A stretch of DNA of 64,000 nt from Mycolicibacterium xanthum (GCF_019710635.1 NZ_JAIFZS010000050.1:1-64000); one strand, 5' to 3'; positions 50,460 through 59,839 are shown, numbered from the stretch's first letter. Program-made: numbers and translations. Notes: generated by a model not told the origin, from the letters alone.

Positions 50460-51095
50460 GTGCCGCATACGGCGAGTCGAGGCCCGGGCCGTCCACCCGC
50501 AGCGAAGGCTGCCGAGACGCGACATCGCATTGTGTGCGCTGCCCGTGAGGTATTCAGCGAACTCGGGTATGACGCGGCGACGTTTCAGGCCATTGCCGTG
50601 CGCGCGGACCTCACCCGGCCCGCCATCAACCACTACTTCGCCAGCAAACGAATTCTCTGGGGCGAGGTGGTCCAGCAGACCGATGCCGCGATTGTCAGCG
50701 CCGGCGTCGCACATGCACATGAGCAGACGTCGTTGATCGGAAGGCTGTCAGCCTTTCTGTCCGTCGCGACCCAGGCCGAGGCCGAGGATCGTTCCGCGGC
50801 GGCGTTCCTGGTCACGTCGGTGCTGGAAACCCAGCGCCACCCGGAACTGGCCAGCGAGCGGCACGATCCGCTGCGGAACTCGCGCGCGTTCGTGACCTGG
50901 GCGGTCGACGACGCGATCAGGCGTGGGGAGCTGAGCACCGACACCGATGTCGGCCACCTGGTCGAGATGCTGGTCGCCGTCGTGTGGGGGATGGGCTTCT
51001 ACGCCGGGTTCGTCGGCGACCGAGACGAGCTCGGGTTCGTCGTGCACAAGCTCGAGCTGATGCTGGCCAACAAGCTGTGGAACCTCAGCGAGTAG
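50460..51095 (+). CDS. TetR-family regulator (Rv0144-like position)
   Basis: A 211-residue regulator with the HTH at about residues 20-65 (VFSELGYDAATFQAIAVRADLTRPAINHYFASK). GTG 50460 has no clear ribosome site. By gene order it corresponds to M. tuberculosis Rv0144, the TetR that precedes the methyltransferase, aldehyde dehydrogenase and SDR genes; that correspondence is from memory of gene order. Confidence 0.88.
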   Translation: MPHTASRGPGRPPAAKAAETRHRIVCAAREVFSELGYDAATFQAIAVRADLTRPAINHYFASKRILWGEVVQQTDAAIVSAGVAHAHEQTSLIGRLSAFLSVATQAEAEDRSAAAFLVTSVLETQRHPELASERHDPLRNSRAFVTWAVDDAIRRGELSTDTDVGHLVEMLVAVVWGMGFYAGFVGDRDELGFVVHKLELMLANKLWNLSE

Positions 51096-51207
51096 CTCCG
51101 GCGCCCCGGGTTCCTGCCGTCTTGCTGTGGGTTTGGGGATCGGCCACATTCATTAGATAGACTTGCGAAGTAAATCTGTTGGATCTGCTCTCCCGGACGG
51201 AGCCGTC

Positions 51208-52137
51208 ATGAGTTCACTGCGCACCGACAACGACACCTGGGACATCGCCTCCTCCGTGGGGGCGACCGCCGTGATGGTCGCCGCGGCCCGCGCCGCCGAG
51301 ACCGACCGGCCCGATCCGCTGATCCGCGATCCGTACGCCAAGATCCTGGTGGCCGATGCGGGCACCGGCGCATGGGAGTACATGCTCGACGACGAGTTCG
51401 TCGCCAAGGTGGCCGCGTCCGATGGTGAGGTCGCCGCGATGTTCGAGCACATGGGCAGCTACCAGGCCGTGCGCACCCACTTCTTCGACGCCTATTTCGC
51501 AGCGGCCGTCGATGCGGGCATCCGCCAGGTGGTCATCCTGGCGTCGGGCCTCGACTCGCGGGCATTCCGGCTGCCGTGGCCCGCGGGCACCACGGTGTTC
51601 GAGATCGATCAGCCCAGGGTGCTCGAATACAAGGCCGCCACGCTGGCCGCGCACGGTGTGCAGCCGGCCGCCGACCGCCGGGAGGTGGCCATCGACCTGC
51701 GCCAGGACTGGCCGGCGGCCCTGCGGGGCGCGGGCTTCGACGCGGCGCAGCCCACCGCGTGGCTGGCCGAGGGCCTGCTGATGTACCTGCCCGCCGATGC
51801 CCAGGATCGGCTGTTCGAGCAGATCACCGAGCTCAGCGCGCCCGGCAGCCGGATCGCCGCCGAGTCGATGGGGGTGCACGCTCCCGAGCGCCGGGAGCGG
51901 ATGCGTGACCGGTTCACCGTGATCGCCGATCAGCTCGGCGTCGAGCCGATGGACATCGCCGAGTTGACCTACGACGATCCGGACCGCGCCGACGTGGGGC
52001 AATGGCTCTCCGCGCACGGCTGGCGGGCCCGTGACGTGGCGTCGCAGGACGAGATGCGCCGGCTCGGGCGACTGGTCGAGGTCGCCGACAGCGGCGAGCC
52101 GTCGTTCTCCACGTTCACCACCGCCGAGCGGCTCTGA
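51208..52137 (+). CDS. SAM-dependent methyltransferase (mycobacterial TIGR00027 family)
   Basis: A 309-residue methyltransferase of the large mycobacterial family related to leucine carboxyl methyltransferases (Rv0145/Rv0146-like). Markers are SSVGATAVMVAAARA, DPLIRDPYAKILV, VVILASGLDSRAFRLPWP for the SAM site, VFEIDQPRVLEYK and AEGLLMYLPAD. ATG 51208 begins the conserved N-terminus; the frame is open to 51163. Substrate unknown. Confidence 0.9.
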   Translation: MSSLRTDNDTWDIASSVGATAVMVAAARAAETDRPDPLIRDPYAKILVADAGTGAWEYMLDDEFVAKVAASDGEVAAMFEHMGSYQAVRTHFFDAYFAAAVDAGIRQVVILASGLDSRAFRLPWPAGTTVFEIDQPRVLEYKAATLAAHGVQPAADRREVAIDLRQDWPAALRGAGFDAAQPTAWLAEGLLMYLPADAQDRLFEQITELSAPGSRIAAESMGVHAPERRERMRDRFTVIADQLGVEPMDIAELTYDDPDRADVGQWLSAHGWRARDVASQDEMRRLGRLVEVADSGEPSFSTFTTAERL

Positions 52138-52178
52138 CCCCCTTCGGGACAGGTGTCCCGCCCGAACGGGCGCTGTTC

Positions 52179-52196
52179 ACCAACCGTCCGGTTGGT
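52179..52196. promoter_or_regulatory. Operator-like palindrome upstream of the aldehyde dehydrogenase
   Basis: ACCAACCG-TC-CGGTTGGT is a perfect 8+2+8 inverted repeat, 39 nt before the ATG of the aldehyde dehydrogenase. It resembles TetR operators. A degenerate relative, ACCAACCAGTTAGT, precedes the TetR gene at 63947. Confidence 0.65.
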
Positions 52197-52234
52197 TAGG
52201 ATTCGGGTACTCCGAAGGTCAGGAAGGACCCGTC

Positions 52235-53650
52235 ATGACCACCGAATCCGTCACGCCTGTTCAGGCCGTCGCGGCACCCGCCACCCCCGACATCCCGGCG
52301 ATCGTGCGCCGGCTCCGGGAGACGTTCGCGTCCGGACGGACCCGCAGCGTCGACTGGCGCAAGGAGCAGCTGCACGCGCTGGAGCGGCTGATGGTCGAGA
52401 ACGAGCCGGCCATCGCCGCCGCGCTGGAAACCGATCTCGGGCGCAAACCGTTCGAAGCGTGGCTGGCGGACATCGCCAGCGTCGTCGGTGAGGCCAAAGA
52501 CGCCGCCAAGAACGCCGGGAAATGGACGAAGCGCCGCTACCGCATGCTCGAGATGTCCCAGTTGCCCGGGCTGGGCTGGGTGGAGTACGAGCCGTACGGC
52601 ACGGTGTTGATCATCGGCGCCTGGAACTTCCCGTTCGCGCTCACCCTCGGTCCCCTCGTCGGGGCCATCGCGGCCGGCAACACCGTCATGCTCAAGCCGT
52701 CCGAGGTCGCCCCGGCGTCGTCGGCGCTGATGGCCGAACTGGTACCCCGCTACCTGGACACCGATGCGATCGCCATCGTCGAGGGCGACGGATCGGTGAG
52801 CCAGGAGCTCATCGGACAGGGCTTCGACCATCTGCTGTTCACCGGCGGCACCGAGATCGGCCGGAAGGTCTACCAGAGCGCCGCGGCGCACCTGACCCCG
52901 GTGACCCTCGAACTGGGCGGCAAGAGCCCGGTCATCGTGGCCGCCGACGCCGACATCGACGTCGCCGCCAAGCGGATCGCGTGGACCAAGCTGATCAACT
53001 CCGGTCAGATCTGCATCGCGCCGGACTACGTGATCGCCGACGCCAAGATCCGCGACGAGCTGGTCACCAAGATCGGCGAGGCCATCGCGAGCTACGAGGT
53101 CGACCATCCACAGGGAATGCGGATCGTCAACGAGCGCCACTTCGAACGGCTGACCAACGCGCTCGCTGCGACGAAGGGCGACATCGCGGTCGGCGGCAAG
53201 CCCGGGGCCGGTGACATGCACATCCACCCGACCGTGGTCGTCGATCCCGACCCCGCCGAGCCGCTGATGACAGACGAGATCTTCGGCCCGATCCTGCCCG
53301 TCGTGACGGCCCAATCCCTGGACGACGCAATCGCTTTCGTCAACTCGAGGCCCAAGCCGCTGGCGGCATACCTGTTCACCAAGGCCAAGAGCACCCGCGA
53401 ACGGGTGATCAGGGAAGTGCCCGCCGGCGGCATGGTGGTCAACCACCTGCTGTTCCATTTCGCCACGAACAAGCTGCCGTTCGGCGGTGTCGGGCCGTCC
53501 GGGATGGGGGCCTACCACGGCAAGTACGGGTTCGAGGAATTCAGCCACCGCAAGACGGTGATGGTCAAGCCAACCCGACCCGACGTCGGCGCCTTCATCT
53601 ATCCCCCGTATACAGAGAAGGCGTGGAAGCTGGCGCGCAAGCTGTTCTAG
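52235..53650 (+). CDS. Aldehyde dehydrogenase (class 3 type, Rv0147-like)
   Basis: A 471-residue NAD(P)-dependent aldehyde dehydrogenase. The catalytic glutamate is in LELGGKSP, the cysteine in GQICIAPDY, and the NAD-binding loop is FTGGTEIG. The length and C-terminus (FGGVGPSGMGAYHGKYGFEEFSHRK) fit the fatty-aldehyde class 3 group. AGGAAGGA precedes the ATG. It is followed at 40 nt by the SDR gene, matching the Rv0147-Rv0148 order. Confidence 0.94.
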   Translation: MTTESVTPVQAVAAPATPDIPAIVRRLRETFASGRTRSVDWRKEQLHALERLMVENEPAIAAALETDLGRKPFEAWLADIASVVGEAKDAAKNAGKWTKRRYRMLEMSQLPGLGWVEYEPYGTVLIIGAWNFPFALTLGPLVGAIAAGNTVMLKPSEVAPASSALMAELVPRYLDTDAIAIVEGDGSVSQELIGQGFDHLLFTGGTEIGRKVYQSAAAHLTPVTLELGGKSPVIVAADADIDVAAKRIAWTKLINSGQICIAPDYVIADAKIRDELVTKIGEAIASYEVDHPQGMRIVNERHFERLTNALAATKGDIAVGGKPGAGDMHIHPTVVVDPDPAEPLMTDEIFGPILPVVTAQSLDDAIAFVNSRPKPLAAYLFTKAKSTRERVIREVPAGGMVVNHLLFHFATNKLPFGGVGPSGMGAYHGKYGFEEFSHRKTVMVKPTRPDVGAFIYPPYTEKAWKLARKLF

Positions 53651-53690
53651 CGGCGAGCCGCCGGCGCGGACCTTCAAGAGAGGAAGATCA

Positions 53691-54554
53691 GTGCCAGGAG
53701 TGCAGGATCGTGTCATCGTCGTCACGGGTGCCGGAGGCGGACTCGGCCGGGAGTACGCGCTGACGCTGGCCCGTGAGGGCGCCAGTGTGGTGGTCAACGA
53801 TCTCGGTGGGGCCCGCGACGGCACCGGGGCCGGTTCGGCCATGGCCGACCAGGTGGTCGCCGAGATCAAGGACGCCGGGGGCCGGGCCGTCGCGAACTAC
53901 GACTCGGTCGCCGAACCCGAGGGCGCGGCCAACATCATCAAGACCGCGATCGACGAGTTCGGCAAGGTCGACGGCGTGGTCAGCAACGCGGGCATCCTGC
54001 GCGACGGCACCTTCCACAAGATGGAGTTCGCCAACTGGGACGCCGTGCTCAAGGTGCACCTCTACGGCGGCTACAACGTGATCCGGGCGGCCTGGCCGCA
54101 CTTCCGGGAGAACGGATTCGGGCGCGTCGTCGTCGCGACCTCGACCAGCGGGCTGTTCGGCAACTTCGGCCAGGCCAACTACGGTGCCGCCAAGCTCGGC
54201 CTCGTCGGCCTGATCAACACGCTGGCCCAGGAGGGCGCCAAGTACGACATCAAGGCCAACGCGGTCGCCCCGGTCGCGGCCACCCGGATGACGCAGGACA
54301 TCCTGCCGCCGGAGGTGTTCGAGAAGCTGACCCCGGAGTACGTCGCCCCGGTGGTGGCCTACCTGTGCACCGAGGAACTGCCCGACACCGCATCGGTGTT
54401 CATCGTCGGGGGCGGCAGGGTGCAGCGCGCGGCGCTGTTCCAGAACAGCGGTGTGACGTTCACCGAGGTGCCGTCGGTCGACGACGTCGCCGCCAGGTGG
54501 GGCGAGATCACCGATCTGTCGGCGGCCGAGCGGGCCACCTTCAGCCTCGGCTGA
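53691..54554 (+). CDS. Short-chain dehydrogenase (Rv0148-like, MFE-2 type)
   Basis: A 287-residue SDR nearly identical in its first 60 residues to my memory of M. tuberculosis Rv0148. The NAD site is TGAGGGLGREYA, the active site has the S and Y-x-x-x-K in ANYGAAKLG, and NDLGG follows. This group resembles the (3R)-hydroxyacyl-CoA dehydrogenase part of multifunctional enzyme 2. GTG 53691 has GAGAGGA upstream. The next gene follows after 7 nt. Confidence 0.94.
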   Translation: MPGVQDRVIVVTGAGGGLGREYALTLAREGASVVVNDLGGARDGTGAGSAMADQVVAEIKDAGGRAVANYDSVAEPEGAANIIKTAIDEFGKVDGVVSNAGILRDGTFHKMEFANWDAVLKVHLYGGYNVIRAAWPHFRENGFGRVVVATSTSGLFGNFGQANYGAAKLGLVGLINTLAQEGAKYDIKANAVAPVAATRMTQDILPPEVFEKLTPEYVAPVVAYLCTEELPDTASVFIVGGGRVQRAALFQNSGVTFTEVPSVDDVAARWGEITDLSAAERATFSLG

Positions 54555-54561
54555 CCCAGAC

Positions 54562-55539
54562 ATGAAAGCGCTTGTCGCGCAGGAGCTGACCGGCCCATCG
54601 GGGCTGGCCTACCTCGATGTGCCGGACCCGGCGGATCCGGCGAAGGTGATCATCGACGTGGGCGCGGCCGGGGTCTGTTTTCCGGACCTGCTGCTCCTGC
54701 GCGGCGAGTACCAGCTGCGGCTGGATCCGCCGTTCATCCCCGGCATGGAGGTCGCCGGGGTGGTGCGCAGCGCCCCCGCCGGATCGGGATTTCAAGCCGG
54801 CCAACGTGTCTCGGCGTTCACCATGATGGGCGGCTACGCCGAACGGGTCGCCGTGGCGCCCGAGAGCGTGGTGCCGACCCCCGCCGACGTCGACGATGCT
54901 GCGGCGGCCGCCCTGCTGGGCAACTACTACACGATGTATTTCGCGTTGCAGCGCCGCGCGGGGCTGCGCGCCGGCGAGACCGTGCTGGTGCTGGGCTCCG
55001 GCGGGGGTGTGGGCACCGCCGCGGTGCAGATCGCCAAGGCGATGGGCGCCCGGGTCATCGCGATGGTGCACCGGCCGGGCGCGGTCGGGTTCGTCGAATC
55101 GCTCGGCGCCGATGCGGTGTTGCCGCTGACCGACGGATGGCTGGACGCGGTCAAACAGCACACCGGCGGCCGCGGCGTGGACGTGGTGGTCGACCCGATC
55201 GGCGGACCCGCATTCGACGACGCCGTCCGCGCGCTGGCCACCGAGGGCCGGTTGCTGGTCCTCGGTTTCGCCGCGGGAGGCGGCATCCCGACCGTCAAGG
55301 TGAACCGGCTGCTGCTGCGCAACGTCAGCGTCGTCGGCGTCGGCTGGGGCGAGTTCGTCAACCGCACCCCCGGCGCGCAGGCCGAGGTCGCCGCCGGGCT
55401 CGGCGAACTCGTCGCCGCCGGACTCAGACCGCCTGCACCCGTGAGCTTTCCGCTGTCCGCAGGGGTGCAGGCGCTGCAGGCCCTGGCCGACGGAGAGGTG
55501 CACGGAAAACTCGTCCTGGAGCCGGACACCCGAGGCTGA
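54562..55539 (+). CDS. NADPH:quinone oxidoreductase family protein (Rv0149-like)
   Basis: A 325-residue zinc-free medium-chain dehydrogenase. The N-terminal GroES-like domain has FIPGMEVAGVV and the Rossmann part VLVLGSGGGVGTAAVQIAKAMGARV. Metal-binding cysteines are absent. It reduces quinones or enoyl-type substrates with NADPH. Its position after the SDR matches Rv0149. Its TGA shares a base with the next start (TGATG). Confidence 0.92.
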   Translation: MKALVAQELTGPSGLAYLDVPDPADPAKVIIDVGAAGVCFPDLLLLRGEYQLRLDPPFIPGMEVAGVVRSAPAGSGFQAGQRVSAFTMMGGYAERVAVAPESVVPTPADVDDAAAAALLGNYYTMYFALQRRAGLRAGETVLVLGSGGGVGTAAVQIAKAMGARVIAMVHRPGAVGFVESLGADAVLPLTDGWLDAVKQHTGGRGVDVVVDPIGGPAFDDAVRALATEGRLLVLGFAAGGGIPTVKVNRLLLRNVSVVGVGWGEFVNRTPGAQAEVAAGLGELVAAGLRPPAPVSFPLSAGVQALQALADGEVHGKLVLEPDTRG

Positions 55540-56237
55540 TGGTCCGCGCGCTGGCGTTCGACGTGTTCGGCACCGTGGTCGACTGGCGTTCCAGCGTGAC
55601 CGCGGAGCTGGAGCGGTTCGGGGCCGCCAACGGGCTGACCCGGGACTGGGCGGCAATGGCCGATGACTGGCGGGCGGGCTATGTCCCCGCGATGGACCGG
55701 GTCCGCCGCGGTGAGTCGCCCTGGACCGCGCTGGACGACCTGCACCGCCAACGCCTCGTCGAACTGCTCGCAGCCGCCGAGATCACCGCCACCGATGCGC
55801 AGATCGACGAGCTGAACCGGGCCTGGCACCGGCTCGAGCCGTGGCCGGACTCGGTCGCCGGACTGGCGCGGCTCAAGCGGCGATTCATCATCGCCACGCT
55901 GTCCAACGGCAACGTCTCGCTGCTGACGAACATGGCCAGGCACGCAGGCCTGCCGTGGGACTGCGTGCTCTCGGCAGAACTGTTCCGGCACTACAAGCCG
56001 GATCCGCAGACCTATCTCGGGTGCGCCGGTCTGCTCGGTGTCGCCCCGGGCGAGCTGATGATGGTGGCCGCCCATCCCGCCGACCTGCGGGCGGCCCGCG
56101 CCGCCGGACTGCGCACCGCGTTCGTCTACCGACCGGCCGAGCACGGGCCCGCCCGCACGCTGCGCAGGCCACCGGACGGTGAATTCGACGTTCAGGCAGA
56201 CGATTTCTGCGACCTCGCCGACCGGTTGGGTGCGTGA
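55539..56237 (+). CDS. Haloacid dehalogenase type II (HAD superfamily)
   Basis: A 232-residue HAD hydrolase. The nucleophile Asp is in FDVFGTVVDW, motif II is LSNGN, the Lys is in HYKPDPQTYL and the last acidic/amide region is VAAHPADLRAARAAG. This arrangement is that of L-2-haloacid dehalogenases. It is translationally coupled on both sides (TGATG and GTGA). It is absent from the M. tuberculosis order as I recall it, so it is an insertion or lineage-specific gene. Confidence 0.88.
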   Translation: MVRALAFDVFGTVVDWRSSVTAELERFGAANGLTRDWAAMADDWRAGYVPAMDRVRRGESPWTALDDLHRQRLVELLAAAEITATDAQIDELNRAWHRLEPWPDSVAGLARLKRRFIIATLSNGNVSLLTNMARHAGLPWDCVLSAELFRHYKPDPQTYLGCAGLLGVAPGELMMVAAHPADLRAARAAGLRTAFVYRPAEHGPARTLRRPPDGEFDVQADDFCDLADRLGA

Positions 56238-56992
56238 GCCGCCGGCGTAGCGTGGACGAGGTGAACACGTCTCTGCCCGCGGCGCTGGCCAAGGCGCTGC
56301 CGCTGCTCGCCGACCCGCCGGAACACCCCGACGCGGGTTCGGGCTATCTGGATCTGCTGGCCGACCCGTCCGCGCAGGGGCCGGACCGCAACACCGGCGC
56401 CATCCAGGCGCTCTGGGCTTCGACGCTGGGCGCCCGGTTCTACGACAACGCGCAGACCATCGCCCGCCGGTTGACGACCATCTGGCAGGAACCCACCCAA
56501 TGGCTCGACCTGCCCGAGGGTGGGGTGGCACTCGACGTCGGCAGCGGGCCGGGAAACGTGACGGCCGCGCTGGGACGCGCCGTCGGACCGTCGGGTCTGG
56601 CGCTGGGCGTCGACGTCTCGGTGCCGATGCTCACCCGCGCCGTGCGTGCCCAAGCGGGCCCCACCGTGGGGTTCATCCGCGCCGACGCGCAACGACTCCC
56701 GCTGCGCGACGCGACGGTCGACGCCGTGGTGTCGGTGGCGATGCTGCAGCTGATCCCCGATCCGGCGGTGGCGCTGGCGGAGATGGTGCGGGTGCTGCGG
56801 CCCGGCCGGCGGCTGGCCGTCATGGTGCCCACCGCCGGCCCCGGCGCCCGGCTGTTGCGGTTTCTGCCCAACGCGGGCGCCCACGCGTTCGGCGAGGACG
56901 AGATCGGCGACACGCTGGAGCGTCTCGGGCTGACCGGCGTGCGCACGAAGAGCATCGGCGCCGTCCAGTGGGCCCGCGGCAGGAAGCCGTGA
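56234..56992 (+). CDS. Class I SAM-dependent methyltransferase
   Basis: A 252-residue UbiE/methyltransferase-11-like protein. The SAM motif is VALDVGSGPGNVTAALGRA, then LGVDVSVPML, FIRADAQRLPLRDATVDAVVS and MVRVLRPGRRLAV. GTG 56234 overlaps the previous stop, and its own stop overlaps the DUF456 start (GTGA). Substrate unknown. Confidence 0.88.
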   Translation: MSRRRSVDEVNTSLPAALAKALPLLADPPEHPDAGSGYLDLLADPSAQGPDRNTGAIQALWASTLGARFYDNAQTIARRLTTIWQEPTQWLDLPEGGVALDVGSGPGNVTAALGRAVGPSGLALGVDVSVPMLTRAVRAQAGPTVGFIRADAQRLPLRDATVDAVVSVAMLQLIPDPAVALAEMVRVLRPGRRLAVMVPTAGPGARLLRFLPNAGAHAFGEDEIGDTLERLGLTGVRTKSIGAVQWARGRKP

Positions 56993-57471
56993 GCGCCGGC
57001 GGCATCATCCTGGTCGCGCTGGCGATCGCGATCGGCCTGGCCGGCATCATCGTGCCGGTCCTGCCCGGCGGCATCCTCGTCATCGGAGCCATCGGGGTTT
57101 GGGCCTTCGTCGAGAACTCGGCCGTGTCGTGGGCGACGTTCGGCGTCGCGGCCGCGGTGTTCGTCGCCGCTGAGGTGATCAAGTACACCTGGCCGGTCAA
57201 GCGGATGCGCCAGGCGCAGGTACGCACGTCGGTGCTGGTCGCCGGCGCGCTGCTGGGCATCGTCGGCTTCTTCGTGATCCCGGTGATCGGGCTGCTCATC
57301 GGTTTCGTGGCCGGGGTGTTCGCCGCCGAGTTGGCGATACGTCGCGACCCCACCCGGGCATGGGCCTCGACCGTGCACGCGCTGAAGGGCGTGGCCCTGT
57401 CGGTGGGGGTGGAGTTCACCGGCGCCCTGCTGGCCACCGTGGCATGGGTGGTCGGCGTCTTCCTGACGTAG
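56989..57471 (+). CDS. DUF456 membrane protein
   Basis: A 160-residue integral membrane protein with about four glycine-rich helices (IGLAGIIVPVLPGGILVIGAIGVWA, then GIVGFFVIPVIGLLIGFVAGVFAAEL), typical of DUF456. The GTG start overlaps the methyltransferase stop. It is the last gene of the rightward operon and is followed by hairpins. Function unknown. Confidence 0.88.
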   Translation: MSAGGIILVALAIAIGLAGIIVPVLPGGILVIGAIGVWAFVENSAVSWATFGVAAAVFVAAEVIKYTWPVKRMRQAQVRTSVLVAGALLGIVGFFVIPVIGLLIGFVAGVFAAELAIRRDPTRAWASTVHALKGVALSVGVEFTGALLATVAWVVGVFLT

Positions 57472-57475
57472 CCGG

Positions 57476-57524
57476 CTGCCGCGAGTTCGGCAGCGGGGTC
57501 GCGGCGGCGCCTGCGGCGCCGCCG
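57476..57524. terminator. Hairpins between convergent operons
   Basis: CTGCCG-CGAGTT-CGGCAG (57476-57493) is followed by a 10-bp stem CGGCGGCGCC/GGCGCCGCCG with a TGC loop (57502-57524). An outer CGAGTTC...GAACTCG pairing to about 57538 is also possible. It probably ends transcription from both sides. Confidence 0.75.
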
Positions 57525-57548
57525 TGCCGCAGAACTCGACGCGAGAGG

Positions 57549-58361
57549 CTAGCCGTGCAGCGTCGAACGAAGCCGGGCCAGGTCCTCGGCGGTCACCCCG
57601 GCGGCATCGAGATAGCCTGCCAGCGAGCCGAACTCGTCGTCGAGGGCGCGGCGCGCGGCGTCCAGGTACTCCGGCCGGACACCCAGCACCGATTCGGTGA
57701 GCCTGGCCTCGGCCATCTCCAGCACCTCCGGAGACTCCGCCGCGCGCTCGCGCACCGTCGCCAGAATGCTCTCCCGAAGCTGCGGCACCGCGGTGTTGCT
57801 GCGCAGGTAGTCGGCCATGATCGCATCGCGCCGGACGCCGGCGGCCTCCAGCACCACGGCGATGGTGAACCCGGTGCGGTCCTTGCCCGCGAAGCAGTGC
57901 GCGAGCACCCGGTTGCCCGAACCCAGCAGCGTGATGACCCGGTGCACGGCGCGCCGGGCCAGCGGAGCGCTCGCGATCCGTCCGTACTCCTCGGTCATGT
58001 AGCGCGCCGCCGCATCGGCGACGGACTCGTCCTCGGGTTTGTCGGTCATCATCCGCTGGAACGCGTGCTCGTGCGGGGCCTCCGCGTCGGATGCGGCCGT
58101 CTCGACGAACGGCAGGTGGTGGATGTCCACCCCGGCGGGCACCAGGCCCGGGCCGTGCCTTTCGAGTTCGCGCAGCGTGCGCAGGTCGGCGATGTCGGTG
58201 ACGCCGAAGTCGGCCAGCGCGGCGCGGCCTGCCTCGTCGAGCCGGGACAACTCGCTGGCCCGGAAGAACCGGCCCGGCGCGATACCGGTCTGCTCGGCGA
58301 CGTCGCGGAAGTTCCAGGCTCCCGACAGTTCCCCGCCGTCCACCGGCCCGCCGGGGACCAT
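57549..58361 (-). CDS. ptbB: Tyrosine/lipid phosphatase PtbB (Rv0153c-like)
   Basis: A 270-residue phosphatase of the MptpB family. The P-loop is HCFAGKDRTG with the nucleophilic cysteine, and the N-terminus has GAWNFRDVAEQTGI. In M. tuberculosis the enzyme is secreted, acts on phosphotyrosine and phosphoinositides and affects the host macrophage. The role in an environmental mycobacterium is unclear. The ATG shares a base with the fadE2 stop (TGATG), the same pairing as Rv0154c-Rv0153c. Confidence 0.93.
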   Translation of the reverse strand: MVPGGPVDGGELSGAWNFRDVAEQTGIAPGRFFRASELSRLDEAGRAALADFGVTDIADLRTLRELERHGPGLVPAGVDIHHLPFVETAASDAEAPHEHAFQRMMTDKPEDESVADAAARYMTEEYGRIASAPLARRAVHRVITLLGSGNRVLAHCFAGKDRTGFTIAVVLEAAGVRRDAIMADYLRSNTAVPQLRESILATVRERAAESPEVLEMAEARLTESVLGVRPEYLDAARRALDDEFGSLAGYLDAAGVTAEDLARLRSTLHG

Positions 58362-59668
58362 CAGGCCGTCACCGCCGGGTTCGATCGGCGGTCCGGCGCT
58401 GGACCTGATTGGCGGCTCGCCGCCGGGTCTGATTGGCGGTTCACCGCCGTCGCGAAGGCGGATTTCTCCCGGCCGAGTTCGGCGCGGGCGATCGTGCGCA
58501 TGTGCACCTCGTCGGGCCCGTCGAACAGGCGCATCGCGCGGTGCCAGCTGTAGAGCCGGGCCAGCGGGAAGTCGTCGGACACCCCGGCGCCGCCGTGCAC
58601 CTGGATCGCGCGGTCGATCACGTTGCAGGCCACCTGCGGCGCGACCGCCTTGATCTGACTGACCAGCACGTGGGCTTCCTTGTTGCCGTGCTGGTCGATG
58701 GTCCACGCCGCCTTCTCGCAGAGCAGCCGGGCCTGGTCGATCTCGTTGCGCGACTTGGCGATCGATTCGCGCACCACGCCCTGCTCGGCCAGCGGCCTGC
58801 CGAAGGCGACCCGCGTCTGCACCCGGTCGATCATCAGCGCCAGCGCCCGCTCGGCCGCGCCCAGGGCACGCATGCAGTGGTGGATGCGGCCCGGCCCGAG
58901 CCGGGCCTGGGCGATCGCGAAACCGGAACCCTCCTCGTCGAGCAGGTTCGACGACGGCACCCGCACGTTGTCGAAGGTGATCTCGCAGTGGCCGTGCTGG
59001 TCCTGCCAGCCGAACACCGGAAGGGAACGACTGATGGTGACCCCTGGTGTCTCGACGGGCACCAGGATCATCGACTGCTGCCGGTGGCTGGCCGCATCGG
59101 GGTTGGTGCGGCCCATCACGATGAGGATCCTGCAGCGCGGATCGGCCGCGCCGGTGATCCACCACTTGCGCCCGTTGATGACGTAGTCCCCATTTCCCGC
59201 GCGATCGCGCTCAATGGTCGTCTCGATGTTGCGGGCATCGCTGGAGGCCACCGCGGGTTCGGTCATCGCGAAGGCGCTGCGGATGTCGCCGGCCAGCAGC
59301 GGCTCGAGCCAGTCCTTGCGCTGCTGCTCGGTGGCGAACAGGTGCAGGGTCTCCATGTTGCCGGTATCGGGGGCGGCGCAGTTGGTGACCTCGGGGGCGA
59401 TCTCCATGCTCCACCCGGTCAGCTCGGCCAGCGGCGCGTACTCCAGGTTCGACAACCCCGAGACCGACGGCAGGAACAGGTTCCACAGCCCCCGCTCCCT
59501 GGCCAGCACCTTGAGCTCTTCGACCACCGGCGGGACGGTGTGGTCGTCGGGGCCGGCCTCGAGGCGGTAGCGGTGGTACGACTCCTCGGCCGGAAACACG
59601 AACTCGGTCATGAAATCGGTCAACCGCTCGTGGTAGTCCTGCGCCTTGGCTGACATCGCGAAGTCCAT
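58361..59668 (-). CDS. fadE2: Acyl-CoA dehydrogenase FadE2
   Basis: A 435-residue acyl-CoA dehydrogenase of the ACAD10/11-like group. FAD and substrate segments include AFAMTEPAVASSDARNIET, GRKWWITGA and VHGGAGVSDDFPLARLYSWHRAMRLFDGPDEVH. It forms a trans double bond in an acyl-CoA. TATCGT lies 7 nt before the ATG, so it is probably leaderless. The last about 26 residues are three octapeptide-like repeats (NRQSDPAA, SRQSGPAP, DRRSNPAV) that look like a recent expansion. Confidence 0.93.
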   Translation of the reverse strand: MDFAMSAKAQDYHERLTDFMTEFVFPAEESYHRYRLEAGPDDHTVPPVVEELKVLARERGLWNLFLPSVSGLSNLEYAPLAELTGWSMEIAPEVTNCAAPDTGNMETLHLFATEQQRKDWLEPLLAGDIRSAFAMTEPAVASSDARNIETTIERDRAGNGDYVINGRKWWITGAADPRCRILIVMGRTNPDAASHRQQSMILVPVETPGVTISRSLPVFGWQDQHGHCEITFDNVRVPSSNLLDEEGSGFAIAQARLGPGRIHHCMRALGAAERALALMIDRVQTRVAFGRPLAEQGVVRESIAKSRNEIDQARLLCEKAAWTIDQHGNKEAHVLVSQIKAVAPQVACNVIDRAIQVHGGAGVSDDFPLARLYSWHRAMRLFDGPDEVHMRTIARAELGREKSAFATAVNRQSDPAASRQSGPAPDRRSNPAVTA

Positions 59669-59839
59669 GCCCGTCACGATATGACACCCGTAAAGACGGG
59701 TCCTCCCCGGAGTGCACCGCCCGGGGAGGGCCGTGTGCAGAGGCGGTCGCAGACGACTCGCCAGTCCCGGTGGTGACGGTGCGCCCGGTCTCCCGGGGGT
59801 GCGACCGCCGCGCACCCGAGCCCGCCTCAGACACCCACG

